Origin: Candidatus Eisenbergiella stercoravium
GTDB lineage: Bacteria; Bacillota; Clostridia; Lachnospirales; Lachnospiraceae
Reading direction: 5' to 3'
DNA length: 59,239 nt
Assembly (NCBI GenBank): GCA_019113175.1
Contig: DXHY01000010.1
Coordinates: forward strand, 1 to 59,239
Shown in pieces: positions 1-8,023 of the stretch. The translations under genes and the position numbers were made by a program. The notes under the pieces were generated by a model that was not told where the DNA came from, did not search any database, and saw only the letters and a program-made list of their open reading frames with translations. Positions within the stretch are counted from its first letter, which is position 1. The number at the start of each line of letters is the position of its first letter.

Positions 1-110
1 TCCCTTTCCCTTTTCTTCCTCTGTGCCTGTCACATCTGAAAAGCTACTTTTGAATCACGCAACCTCTATCTGAAAATTATCATAGCACGGGGAACAGTTC
101 CTGTCAACGC

Positions 111-142
111 AAACGAAAAGGAGAACGGACCTGCCATTCTCC
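111..142 (-). terminator. intrinsic terminator after the cobalamin adenosyltransferase gene
   Basis: Read on the minus strand, GGAGAATGG pairs with CCGTTCTCC around a 5-nt loop (one non-pair) and is followed by TTTTCGTTT. It lies just past the stop of the gene at 158-643. The flanking bases 1-110 hold nothing I can assign. Confidence 0.6.
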
Positions 143-157
143 TCTCTTTTTCCTTAT

Positions 158-643
158 TCACTTTACTGTCCGGATCTCCGTCACGTAATCCGCAAGCGCG
201 CAGATTTCGTCATTGATGGGAATTCCCGTCATGATGATATCGGTCTCGTCGTCTCTGGCGCTCAGTACATTTTTCAGATCATCTACGGTGATGATTCCGT
301 TGCCGATCAGCCCAAGAACCTCATCCAGGATGAGCATGTCGCATTCCCCCGTGTTCAGGACCTTCTTGGCATAGTTCAGACCGTTGCGGATATTCTTGAC
401 TTCGTCCTCCTGCTTCTCCTTCGGAAGGGATCCGAATTCCACGTCCGACTTTTCAAACCGGAACAGTTTGATCTCCGGCTCCAGCCTGCGGGCATAACTG
501 TCCTCCGTCAGACCCTTTCCGCGCAGGAACTGGATGATCACCACATGAGCGCCCTTCGCCGCCGCAATCAGGCCGCAGCCCAGTGCAGCGGGAGACTTTC
601 CGTGTCCGGTCCCGCCATAGATATATACTTTTCCTTCTGCCAT
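158..643 (-). CDS. cobO: cob(I)yrinic acid a,c-diamide adenosyltransferase (CobA/CobO/BtuR family)
   Basis: This is a P-loop ATP:corrinoid adenosyltransferase, which would transfer the adenosyl group of ATP to reduced corrinoid in cobamide synthesis or salvage. The Walker A motif GGTGHGKS is at about residues 10-17, followed by the family-typical IIQFLRGKG strand and the LILDEV Walker B near residue 105. I start it at the ATG at 643 because GAGAGGCAAGG lies just upstream. An in-frame ATG at 709 would add 22 residues but has no ribosome binding site. Known family members usually read GKGKTT in the loop, so GHGKSP is a variant. No other cob gene is adjacent. A CobD-like aminotransferase lies about 28 kb away. 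The start is less certain than the family. Confidence 0.8.
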   Translation of the reverse strand: MAEGKVYIYGGTGHGKSPAALGCGLIAAAKGAHVVIIQFLRGKGLTEDSYARRLEPEIKLFRFEKSDVEFGSLPKEKQEDEVKNIRNGLNYAKKVLNTGECDMLILDEVLGLIGNGIITVDDLKNVLSARDDETDIIMTGIPINDEICALADYVTEIRTVK

Positions 644-794
644 CTTCCTTGCCTCTCTCACGTATTTTGCGGCCGGGCCGCATTCCTTACGTATCCCCTG
701 CGGCTTCATGCTGCCGCTGCCGCGTCCGCCTGCATGCGGACGCTCTTCCTTCCATGCTTTTCTACGTTTAACATAATACCATATGTGACGTTGA

Positions 795-1026
795 TAAGCA
801 AGAAATCGCTTTCGCGATTTCCTGAAACGATTTTATTCCTGTTACAGTTCACTCGTCCGCCAGCACCAGTCAGATGTCGTGCTCGCACGAACAGATGACT
901 GGCTCTGAGCGGACGAAGGGAGCGCCATTTTATGAGCAAGAAATCGCCAAAGACGATTTCTCGTAGCTGCGAAGCAGCGGAAAGCGCGAAGCGCGGCTTT
1001 GCGAATGACGCGGAGTGAACTGTAAC
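795..1026. repeat. multi-hairpin intergenic element with 14-bp terminal inverted repeats
   Basis: The whole 317-bp gap between the minus-strand genes at 158-643 and 1027-1656 is palindromic. GTTACAGTTCACTC (840-853) pairs with GAGTGAACTGTAAC (1013-1026). Inside are nested stems: CCAGTCA/TGACTGG enclosing TCGTGC/GCACGA, GTCCGC/GCGGAC, AGAAATCG/CGATTTCT, GCTGCGAAGCAGC and GCGCGAAGCGC. A separate AGAAATCGC/GCGATTTC stem lies at about 801-819. The right terminal repeat abuts the stop codon of the SSB-like gene. No open frame in it looks coding. It resembles a miniature repeat or structured RNA element, and its origin is unknown to me. Confidence 0.7.
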
Positions 1027-1656
1027 TTATTCCTCTATGAGTTCCAGCTTGCTGACAGATACCTCGTAGGCGATTCTTTTTTCCAGCTGGTCCTCAGAAA
1101 TTTTCTTCATATATTCACGGCTCTGGATCCGTCCCCAGATCTCGCAGCGGTCACCTACGCTGAAGCCTCCGGCGAAACGGGCGTTTCTGCCCCAGCAGAT
1201 ACAGGGAATATAATCCGACTTTCCATACGGGCGGTTCACCGCAAGAAGCACATCCGCAATCTCTCTGCCCAGCGGCGTTTTCCGGTAAACCGGCTCCTTG
1301 CAGATATAGCCGTCCAGATAAATCTGATTGGTTTTGGAGCTTTCCTCCAGTTCATCGATGAATTCAATTTCCCGCACGAAAACGGAAAGGATGAGCCGGT
1401 TTTTCTTTTCCTCATGGCGGTTGTACGAACGGAACTGTCCCGACACACAAACGTAAGCACCCTTATAATCCTGCTCCACATCGATGAGCCGTTCCGAAAT
1501 CATCAGCGGGATAATATCACAGGACTCGCTGAGTCTCGCCACTTCCACGTCCAGCATGTAAAAGCCTTCTCCGAAGATTTCATGGCTGAACGTGAAATCT
1601 CCGATTACCTTTCCCATGATGATTACCTGGTTGTTTTCAATTACCTTATCTGTCAT
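1027..1656 (-). CDS. single-stranded DNA-binding protein-like, two OB-fold halves
   Basis: The protein of about 209 residues has two successive SSB/OB-like segments. The first is about residues 1-105 (NNQVIIMGKVIGDF... then VCVSGQFRSYN). The second is about 110-205 (NQIYLDGYICKEPVYRKTPLGREIADVLLAVN, then CICWGRNARFA and CEIWGRIQSREY). The second half carries the typical SSB pattern of a strand, TPLGR, and a W-containing strand. I start it at 1656, where AGGGAGAACAGAAA precedes the ATG. A start at 1698 would add residues without family character. It is probably an accessory SSB or PriB-like protein rather than the main replicative SSB, since it lacks an acidic DxxxxxPF-type tail and ends in KLELIEE. 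The family call is reasonably sure, the role is not. Confidence 0.7.
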   Translation of the reverse strand: MTDKVIENNQVIIMGKVIGDFTFSHEIFGEGFYMLDVEVARLSESCDIIPLMISERLIDVEQDYKGAYVCVSGQFRSYNRHEEKKNRLILSVFVREIEFIDELEESSKTNQIYLDGYICKEPVYRKTPLGREIADVLLAVNRPYGKSDYIPCICWGRNARFAGGFSVGDRCEIWGRIQSREYMKKISEDQLEKRIAYEVSVSKLELIEE

Positions 1657-1826
1657 TTTCTGTTCTCCCTTCTCGGGCGCCGGTATGCCGGGCCGCACTT
1701 AAGAATTTTTTCCTGTATGTATTAACAGTTTATGGCAGTATTCCGGCTTTCAGAACAAACAGGGATCGTCCGTTTCCCGGTTCTTTCGACAGAAATGCCT
1801 ATTTTCATCCATTTTTCCCCGAAGTG

Positions 1827-1855
1827 TTGCAAGTTGCCTGACCAGATGCTATACT
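1827..1855 (+). promoter_or_regulatory. sigma-A-type promoter of typA
   Basis: TTGCAA at 1827-1832 and TATACT at 1850-1855 are separated by 17 bp. They sit about 110 bp upstream of the typA start, in an AT-rich stretch with no competing gene. Confidence 0.7.
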
Positions 1856-1965
1856 TATTTAGTTTGAGCAGTTATAAATTGTAAAATATATTTTTTCAGA
1901 TCGTATGGCGCCGCGCGATCATGGCCGCGTACAGCGCCGGTTTTCAGGAAGTGAGAGGAAAATCT

Positions 1966-3801
1966 ATGAAGCAGAAACGAGAAGATGTGAGAAACGTTGC
2001 GATCATCGCCCATGTTGACCACGGAAAGACCACGCTGGTGGATGAGCTTTTGAAGCAGAGCGGTGTATTCCGCGCCAATCAGGAGGTTGTGGAACGTGTC
2101 ATGGATTCCAACGCCATCGAGCGTGAACGCGGCATCACCATCCTTTCCAAGAACACGGCAATCACCTATAAGGACGTAAAAATCAACATCGTAGACACTC
2201 CCGGCCACGCAGATTTCGGCGGCGAGGTGGAGCGTGTTCTGAAGATGGTAAACGGCGTCATCCTTGTGGTGGACGCCTTTGAAGGCCCCATGCCCCAGAC
2301 CAAGTTCGTTCTGAGAAAGGCGCTGGAGCTGCAGCTTCCCGTCATCGTCTGCGTCAATAAAATCGACCGTCCGGAGGCCCGCCCCAATGCGGTGGTGGAC
2401 GAGGTGCTGGAGCTGTTCATGGATCTGGACGCAAGCGACGAACAGCTGGACTGCCCCTTCGTATTCGCTTCTGCCAAGAACGGAAGCGCTACTCTGCAGC
2501 TGACCGTTAAGAATAAAGATATGAAGCCTCTGCTGGATACCATTCTGGACTATATTCCCGCCCCGGAAGGCGATCCGGACGCCGGAACCCAGGTGCTCAT
2601 CAGCACCATCGATTACAATGAATATGTGGGACGGATCGGTGTCGGAAAGGTGGATAACGGCGTCATTTCAGAAGGACAGGACGTGGTGATCGTCAATCAC
2701 CATGAGCCGGACAAGCAGAAACGCGTCCGCATCAGCCGCCTCTATGAATTTGACGGGCTGAACAAGGTAGAGGTAAAGCAGGCTTCCATCGGCTCCATCG
2801 TGGCCATCTCCGGCATTGCGGATATCCATATCGGAGATACCCTCTGTTCCCCGGAAAATCCGGTTCCGATCCCGTTCCAGAAGATTTCCGAACCCACCAT
2901 CGCCATGGATTTTATCGTGAACGATTCTCCCTTTGCCGGACAGGAAGGAAAGTTCGTGACCAGCCGCCACCTCAGAGACCGTCTGTTCCGGGAGCTGAAC
3001 ACGGACGTATCCCTGCGCGTGGAGGAAACGGATTCCACGGAAACCTTCAAGGTTTCCGGCCGCGGCGAGCTGCACCTGTCCGTCCTGATTGAAAACATGC
3101 GCCGCGAGGGCTATGAATTCGCCGTCAGCAAGGCGGAAGTTCTGTACAAAACGGATGAAAACGGAAAACGTCTGGAGCCCATGGAGACCGCTTATATCGA
3201 TGTGCCGGAGGAATACGCAGGAACCGTCATCGAAAAGCTTTCCCAGAGAAAGGGTGAGCTCGTCAACATGAGCGCGTCAAACGGCGGCTACACCCGCCTG
3301 GAGTTCAACATTCCGTCCCGCGGCCTGATCGGCTACCGCGGCGACTTTCTGACGGATACCAGAGGAAACGGTATCATGAACACCGCTTTCGCTGGCTACG
3401 CCCCCTACAAGGGAGATATCCAGTACCGCAAGCAGGGCTCGCTCATCGCCTATGAAACCGGCGAATCCGTCACCTATGGTCTGTACAACGCCCAGGAGCG
3501 GGGCACTCTGTTCATCGGTCCCGGCGAACGGGTCTATGCGGGAATGGTCATCGGCCAGAGCGGACGAGGCGAGGATATTGAGGTAAACGTGTGCAAGAAA
3601 AAACAGCTCACCAACACCCGTTCCTCCAGCGCCGACGAGGCGCTCCGCCTCACCCCGCCCCGGATCCTGAGCCTGGAGCAGGCGCTTGACTTCATCGAAA
3701 CGGACGAGCTGCTTGAGGTTACCCCCAAGTCCCTGCGCATCCGGAAAAAGATTCTGGATCCCACGAAGCGTAAGAGGGCGAATATGAATCGGAATAACTG
3801 A
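1966..3801 (+). CDS. typA: ribosome-associated GTPase TypA/BipA
   Basis: This is a translational GTPase of the EF-G superfamily that acts on the ribosome in stress adaptation and 50S assembly. At 611 residues it has the usual family length. The GTP-binding motifs are intact: AHVDHGKTT near residue 16, the switch region RERGITI, DTPGHADFGG and NKIDR. EF-G-like domains II, III and V follow, and the BipA-specific C-terminal domain holds RGLIGYRGDFLTDTRG. I chose the ATG at 1966 because GTGAGAGGAAAATCT lies directly before it and MKQKREDVRNVAIIAHVDH is the normal BipA N terminus. An upstream in-frame ATG at 1921 adds 15 non-conserved residues. It is monocistronic, with its own promoter and a strong terminator. 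Confidence 0.97.
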   Translation: MKQKREDVRNVAIIAHVDHGKTTLVDELLKQSGVFRANQEVVERVMDSNAIERERGITILSKNTAITYKDVKINIVDTPGHADFGGEVERVLKMVNGVILVVDAFEGPMPQTKFVLRKALELQLPVIVCVNKIDRPEARPNAVVDEVLELFMDLDASDEQLDCPFVFASAKNGSATLQLTVKNKDMKPLLDTILDYIPAPEGDPDAGTQVLISTIDYNEYVGRIGVGKVDNGVISEGQDVVIVNHHEPDKQKRVRISRLYEFDGLNKVEVKQASIGSIVAISGIADIHIGDTLCSPENPVPIPFQKISEPTIAMDFIVNDSPFAGQEGKFVTSRHLRDRLFRELNTDVSLRVEETDSTETFKVSGRGELHLSVLIENMRREGYEFAVSKAEVLYKTDENGKRLEPMETAYIDVPEEYAGTVIEKLSQRKGELVNMSASNGGYTRLEFNIPSRGLIGYRGDFLTDTRGNGIMNTAFAGYAPYKGDIQYRKQGSLIAYETGESVTYGLYNAQERGTLFIGPGERVYAGMVIGQSGRGEDIEVNVCKKKQLTNTRSSSADEALRLTPPRILSLEQALDFIETDELLEVTPKSLRIRKKILDPTKRKRANMNRNN

Positions 3802-3851
3802 TGACTCTGCCCGGATTCTGCTTCATATAAAGGTCTTCTCATATAAAAAGT

Positions 3852-3897
3852 CTTCCGGCAGAAGGGAAATTTCCTCCTTCTGCCGGAAGGCTTTTTT
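3852..3897 (+). terminator. intrinsic terminator of typA
   Basis: The 14-bp perfect stem CTTCCGGCAGAAGG/CCTTCTGCCGGAAG is followed by GGCTTTTTTT. It lies 50 bp after the typA stop and just before the end of the convergent AP2 gene. Confidence 0.9.
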
Positions 3898-3930
3898 TAT
3901 GATTTATCTGTTCATATTCTGCTTTCCGGT

Positions 3931-4563
3931 CTATTCTGCCTTCGGAGCGTCAATATCCGGCAGCTCCGGACTGCTCACTACCCGGTAGCCTCCACCGGGC
4001 TCCTTTTCCACATGGAACACAAGCGGATTTGTTTTTCCCCATTCCGGGTCCTTTGCCGTCCTCTCCTCCCATCTGTGGTATTTTTCCACAAATGCATCGT
4101 GGATCTCGCTTTCCGCTTCCCTGCGCACCTGAATCGCTTCTTCCATGCTCGTGTAGGTTCCCAGATAAAAACGGTCTCCTTTAAAGCCGATGGTCACGCG
4201 GTATCGTCCGTTTTTCATCCGGTATACGCCACGGAAGCCGCTGGTGTTGTCCTTCCGGCTCTTTCTTTTCTCCAGCCATTCCACACAGGTTCCGTCGATC
4301 CGGTGGAGCTGTTCCGATACCTTCTGCTGGTTTTCCCGCTTCAGGCAGCCGCAGCTTAAATTGTTTCCGAATACCAGGCCGTCCTCCGTAGCCTCGGCTT
4401 CCCCGCCGCAGTCACAGCGGCAGTGCCAGTAGACCGAGCCCTTGTGGTCTCTGCGGGTGGTAGGGTATTCCGCAGTCAGGCGGCCGAAACGTCTTCCCGT
4501 CAGATCGGCTGCAGTTCTGCCGCCTCCTCTTTTCTTCTTTCTGATTCCTTCGTTCTTCTCCAT
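3931..4563 (-). CDS. AP2/ERF-type DNA-binding protein with N-terminal zinc-ribbon-like segment
   Basis: The 210-residue protein has an AP2-like domain at about 107-150: SGFRGVYRMKNGRYRVTI, GFKGDRFYLGTYTSMEEAI. The YRG-type core and the GTY/A-A strand-helix pattern are recognisable. An N-terminal segment (about 22-78) has LTGRRFGRLTAEY followed by WHCRCDCGG and LSCGCLKRE, a Cys-rich arrangement common in phage and HNH-associated proteins. No HNH catalytic motif is visible, so it looks like a stand-alone DNA-binding protein rather than a homing nuclease. The ATG at 4563 has AAAGGA at good spacing. It lies 116 bp downstream of the base pilin gene on the same strand, so it may be read from the pilus transcript. 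A regulatory role is an inference. Confidence 0.65.
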   Translation of the reverse strand: MEKNEGIRKKKRGGGRTAADLTGRRFGRLTAEYPTTRRDHKGSVYWHCRCDCGGEAEATEDGLVFGNNLSCGCLKRENQQKVSEQLHRIDGTCVEWLEKRKSRKDNTSGFRGVYRMKNGRYRVTIGFKGDRFYLGTYTSMEEAIQVRREAESEIHDAFVEKYHRWEERTAKDPEWGKTNPLVFHVEKEPGGGYRVVSSPELPDIDAPKAE

Positions 4564-4679
4564 ATTTTTCCTTTAAAAATGAGCTGTCCTCAGTTGCGTT
4601 CCTCTCCGCTCCTGATGACAGCCCATGATCGTACAGATTGTCCTGCAGCTTTTCTTTCCGTAAACAGGGGCCTGATGGC

Positions 4680-5459
4680 TCAGCCTTCCTTCAGACCGTT
4701 CTCATGCTTTTTCCGGCAGACCATCACCACGATCACCAGCGCACCAAGAACTGCAGTGGTCAGCCATAACGTGATGTCCGCGCTGTCTCCGGTCTGAGGA
4801 CCGCTGCCTGTCTGAGATGCCGTCTGAGATGATGTCCCGGGATCTGACGGAGTCTGTGCGGGCGGAGTCTGTGCAGGCGGAATCACCGCTGCAGGTACAA
4901 CGGCCGGGTCATCTTCCGTATCTCCACCGTCATTTCCGCCATCATCCGGATTCGCGGGATCCGCAGGTTTATTGTAGCGGTTTACAAAGACGATCTCCGT
5001 TTTGTCCTCTTCCCCGTTCTTTCTTGCCGTTACCAGGGATGTCAGTCCACCGTCGTCTGTATTGGTCACAGATACCGTAACCGTATACACCGTCTCATCA
5101 TAAGTAAAATGTGCCTTTGTCTCCGCCTCCTGCCAGACCTCATACCGGTAGACGCCGGGATGGGAGTAGATGATGGGACCGATCTCCGCTTTTCCTGCAT
5201 CCGTGATCCGCACGTTGTCTACAACCACAGGATTACCTTCTTCCTCCTGTCCCATCGGCATTGGCGCGCCGTCCAGCGCACGGATCTTTACAGTATATTC
5301 ATTTCCTCCGGGAATATCGCTGCCCTCCTGCCTGACCTCTACCGGTACTGACGCCGTACATTGATATTCTGCGGCGCTTGCCTGCACAGGAAGCAAAAGT
5401 CCTATGCTCACCAGCGTAAGCAGCAGCATTTTTCCCATCTTCATCAGCTTCTTTCGCAT
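4680..5459 (-). CDS. minor (base) pilin, FctB-like, sortase substrate
   Basis: The 259-residue surface protein starts with a signal peptide (MRKKLMKMGKMLLLTLVSIGL..., cleavage near QASAA). One pilin-type beta domain (about 30-165) of the Spy0128/FctA kind follows: VPVEVRQEGSDIPGG..., YRYEVWQE, FTYDETVYTVTVSV, EIVFVNRY. A Pro/Ala/Asp/Thr-rich wall-spanning tail comes next (PPAQTPPAQTPSDP), then GPQTGD as the likely sorting motif, a transmembrane helix and CRKKHENGLKEG. The proline-rich tail is typical of pili base subunits such as FctB. The ATG at 5459 has a strong AGGAAGGAGG. It is the last gene of the pilus operon, 63 bp after the sortase. Its role as base subunit is inferred from order and architecture. 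Confidence 0.75.
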   Translation of the reverse strand: MRKKLMKMGKMLLLTLVSIGLLLPVQASAAEYQCTASVPVEVRQEGSDIPGGNEYTVKIRALDGAPMPMGQEEEGNPVVVDNVRITDAGKAEIGPIIYSHPGVYRYEVWQEAETKAHFTYDETVYTVTVSVTNTDDGGLTSLVTARKNGEEDKTEIVFVNRYNKPADPANPDDGGNDGGDTEDDPAVVPAAVIPPAQTPPAQTPSDPGTSSQTASQTGSGPQTGDSADITLWLTTAVLGALVIVVMVCRKKHENGLKEG

Positions 5460-5522
5460 TGTTATACACCTCCTTCCTGTGCCTGCCGAACCGCCGCCGG
5501 CATACACAGCCTTCTCTGCATC

Positions 5523-6299
5523 TCAGTTCTGAAGCGAATAGGGTTTCATCACCGCCAGAAGGATGGTTCGCGCGTCCGTATACTCCGAAGAGCATGTGGA
5601 CATTGCAAGGATCTGGAAACAATCCTCCGAGGTTCCAATCTTCTCCATCGTATCCTGATGGATGTGTTCCGCCTCTTCCCGAACAAAATCCAGAAGCCCT
5701 CCGGTGTCCGCCGCCCACTGCTGCGGAGAAAAAATGGCGTCCTCCGAGGCCGGCACCCGCAGAAATGCAAAGATTTCCAGTCCATAAGCCCGATCGGGCA
5801 GAATCAGCATGCCCGTCGTATTCTCATCAAAAAATGTCTGATCCTCATACAGATCAAGATCTCCGAACATCTTGCTGTTGTCCATATGGTGGCCATACAG
5901 CAGGGAATAATTTTCATGAAAGGTATTATCACATCGGGAATCCAGAAAAATACTTCCGGCAAGCGCAAAATTTCCATATACGTCCGTATTTATATAGGAA
6001 AGATTATCTTCACCCTGCAGGACAGGGTAATCGATCTCCGTATTGTCCAGCGTAAGCCATGCGCATACATCGGAATTAATGGCAAGCAGTTCCTCAAAGG
6101 ACGCGCCTTCCTCCTCTGCCGCATCCACTTTCGGTTTCAGCGCCAGCAGTTCGGACTGCACGTTGTCCACTGCAGCGTACACCTGCGCGTTATCCCACAG
6201 GGCATAAGCGGAATAGAGTCCCGCTATTGCCAGAAACAGGATCACAGCTGCACTCACGAGGGAATCAGCCGCCCTTAAAAACATCTTTGAAGCATTCAT
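5523..6299 (-). CDS. class B sortase (pilin polymerase type)
   Basis: The 258-residue membrane-anchored cysteine transpeptidase has an N-terminal transmembrane helix (about 15-33). The class B sortase fold includes WLTLDNTEIDYPVLQ, catalytic His137 in YGHHM, Cys236 in MSTC and Arg244 eight residues later in the TDAR stretch. Class B enzymes normally anchor iron proteins. In Streptococcus pyogenes FCT-3/4 loci a class B enzyme (SrtC2) polymerises the pilin FctA. The position between the major and base pilin genes argues for that job here. GGAGGGAGG precedes the ATG. A perfect hairpin separates it from the upstream major pilin gene. Confidence 0.9.
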   Translation of the reverse strand: MNASKMFLRAADSLVSAAVILFLAIAGLYSAYALWDNAQVYAAVDNVQSELLALKPKVDAAEEEGASFEELLAINSDVCAWLTLDNTEIDYPVLQGEDNLSYINTDVYGNFALAGSIFLDSRCDNTFHENYSLLYGHHMDNSKMFGDLDLYEDQTFFDENTTGMLILPDRAYGLEIFAFLRVPASEDAIFSPQQWAADTGGLLDFVREEAEHIHQDTMEKIGTSEDCFQILAMSTCSSEYTDARTILLAVMKPYSLQN

Positions 6300-6330
6300 A
6301 CAGCCGCCTCCCTCCTGTCAGAGCATCCTG

Positions 6331-6360
6331 CAGGCTTCCGGAATGAATCCCGGAAGCCTG
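6331..6360. promoter_or_regulatory. intercistronic stem-loop between major pilin and sortase genes
   Basis: CAGGCTTCCGG (6331-6341) pairs perfectly with CCGGAAGCCTG (6350-6360) around an 8-nt loop. No T-tract follows on the minus strand, so it is more likely an RNA stability or processing element than a full terminator. It would lower sortase mRNA relative to pilin mRNA. Confidence 0.5.
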
Positions 6361-6411
6361 GTGGAATACCGGAACAGATATCCCTGATATCAGTTTTGTT
6401 CCGTATGTTTC

Positions 6412-7401
6412 TTAGTCCTCAACTCTGCGTCTTCTTACGATCATGACAACGGCCGCGATCATCACAAGGCCGAATACCAGAATGTAGGGAAGAGTGTCGA
6501 GGGTAATGCCGGTGTCTACTTCACCGGTTTTGGAGTTCGTGAAAGATGCAGTCTGAGATACTGCATTGATGGTGCCGGTATCGCCATCTGGCGTAGTTGT
6601 GTAGCCATTCGTATTCGCTTCCGCTTCAGTAACCGCATAGCTTACATTGTAAGGCAGATTGGCAATGCTGATAGTTTCGCCATCTTTGAGGTAAAACGTA
6701 GCAGGGGTGCCGATAGTAATAGTCTGAGGGTTACTTTGATTACTGCCACCCGTAACGGCGTAAGACTCAGCATAAGTCTTTCCCTCTTCTCCGGTCAGAG
6801 TAACAGTAAATGTAAAATATTTGTCATGGTCGCCCATGTTGCCTTCAACTGTCTTGGACACGTTCAGGGTTCCTGCGGAATATGTGTTCGTAAATGTGTC
6901 AGATTTTTTTTCGCCCTCTGTTTCTGTATGCACACCTGCAACACGGATTTTTCCGTCTGCCCCCTGCATAACTGTTACCACCAGCCTGATTGTATTTCCA
7001 TAATAGGTAACACCGGCAGTTGTACCCGCAACTTCCTGAAGGGTATATTCATATACGCCTACCCGATCATATGCAGGAAGCGTTATTGTAATATTCTTTA
7101 CTGTTCCGTCCGTTGATGCATCTCCTGCCTCAAAAGCAGCGCCCGTAATCGTACCAAGGGCAGGTGCAGAAGCAGCATCACCGTCTGTCACTTTACCATC
7201 ACCGACCTGCACCAGCGTAAACGTTTCCGCCGGAGAGGTTGTGTCAGCATTTGCAGCCACATATTCCTTTTTGATAGTAACCGTAGTCTGATCTGTATAA
7301 GTAGTTTCTCCAGTTCCTCCGGTTGCAAACGCCGTAACGCCCATGCTGAGCGTAGTAACTGCGGCAAGTAGCAAGGCCAATACTTTTTTTCTTACCTTCA
7401 T
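6412..7401 (-). CDS. major pilin, FctA/Spy0128-like
   Basis: The protein of about 329 residues has a signal peptide (MKVRKKVLALLLAAVTTLSMGVTAFA), then two beta domains. The first (about 35-175) is FctA/Spy0128-like, with TFTLVQVGDGK, ITITLPAYDRVGVYEYTLQEV and IRLVVTV. The second (about 178-290) is a pilin or adhesin repeat beginning LNVSKTVEGNMGDHDKYFTFTVTL and ending ASFTNSKTG. The sorting region EVDTGITLDTLPYILVF, hydrophobic helix and RRRR tail follow. The DTGI-x-LD-x-x-PY pattern resembles the sorting region of streptococcal FctA and is shared with the tip protein of this locus. AGGAGGAATCAGAAAC precedes the ATG at 7401. As the best-isolated pilin directly upstream of the sortase it is the probable shaft subunit. 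Isopeptide-bond residues were not assigned. Confidence 0.85.
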   Translation of the reverse strand: MKVRKKVLALLLAAVTTLSMGVTAFATGGTGETTYTDQTTVTIKKEYVAANADTTSPAETFTLVQVGDGKVTDGDAASAPALGTITGAAFEAGDASTDGTVKNITITLPAYDRVGVYEYTLQEVAGTTAGVTYYGNTIRLVVTVMQGADGKIRVAGVHTETEGEKKSDTFTNTYSAGTLNVSKTVEGNMGDHDKYFTFTVTLTGEEGKTYAESYAVTGGSNQSNPQTITIGTPATFYLKDGETISIANLPYNVSYAVTEAEANTNGYTTTPDGDTGTINAVSQTASFTNSKTGEVDTGITLDTLPYILVFGLVMIAAVVMIVRRRRVED

Positions 7402-7473
7402 GTTTCTGATTCCTCCTAAAAAATTTTTATTCCTATAAGCGTCCGAAGGCGGCTTATACATGTTAGTCAGGAG

Positions 7474-8019
7474 CTACAGCTCCCTTCTGCGGAGAATGGT
7501 GATCACCTTCGCTTTCACATCCTCCATTACAACACAGCCGAAATCCCGGCTGTCTTCAGCCTGTGTCCGGTAGTCTCCCAGTATGAACACAGTACCTTCC
7601 GGAACGGTGTAAGGGTATTCCAGCCTCTCCTTCGCATAGGTGGGGAAAAGGATCTCCCCGCCCTGAGCGGTGCCGTTGACCAGAAGCGTCCCGCTGTCAT
7701 CCAGCGTAATCACATCCGTCTCCCGGCCGATAATCCGGCCCACACACAGCCTCCCGTTCCTTTCATAAACCACAACATCATCCTTCTGATAATCCCTCTG
7801 CAATCGGAAGCCGATGAGAAGATCTCCGTCCTTTACCGCCGGAAACATATCATTGCCGGAAGCCTGGGCAATCAGAAAAACCTGTGTAAAAAGCAGCCAT
7901 CCGATCAGTGCCAAAACAATGATGCGTATAAGCAGGCTGATGTACCCGTTCCTGATCTCCGCGGCATTTCTCCGGCTTCGAATCACCTGTGAAGCACTCT
8001 GCACGATATCATCCCGCAT
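7474..8019 (-). CDS. signal peptidase I-like pilus assembly protein (SipA-type, catalytic dyad lost)
   Basis: The 181-residue type I signal peptidase homologue has one N-terminal membrane helix (about 27-52). The peptidase boxes are present but mutated. The usual G-x-S-M-x-P box reads GNDMFP, so the catalytic Ser is Asp57. The usual K-R-V-I-G box reads VGRIIG, so the catalytic Lys is Gly94. The later box GDYRTQAEDSRDFG is well kept. From memory, streptococcal SipA/LepA, a pilus polymerisation factor, carries the same Ser-to-Asp and Lys-to-Gly changes. It lies between the tip/small-protein genes and the major pilin, the same place as sipA in FCT loci. It is therefore likely a chaperone-like assembly factor and not a peptidase. 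Confidence 0.85.
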   Translation of the reverse strand: MRDDIVQSASQVIRSRRNAAEIRNGYISLLIRIIVLALIGWLLFTQVFLIAQASGNDMFPAVKDGDLLIGFRLQRDYQKDDVVVYERNGRLCVGRIIGRETDVITLDDSGTLLVNGTAQGGEILFPTYAKERLEYPYTVPEGTVFILGDYRTQAEDSRDFGCVVMEDVKAKVITILRRREL

Positions 8020-8023
8020 CGCC

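Noticed and set aside
1015-1725. Long plus-strand frame opposite the SSB-like gene
   Set aside because: Shadow of the OB-fold protein gene. It has no family character and no ribosome binding site.
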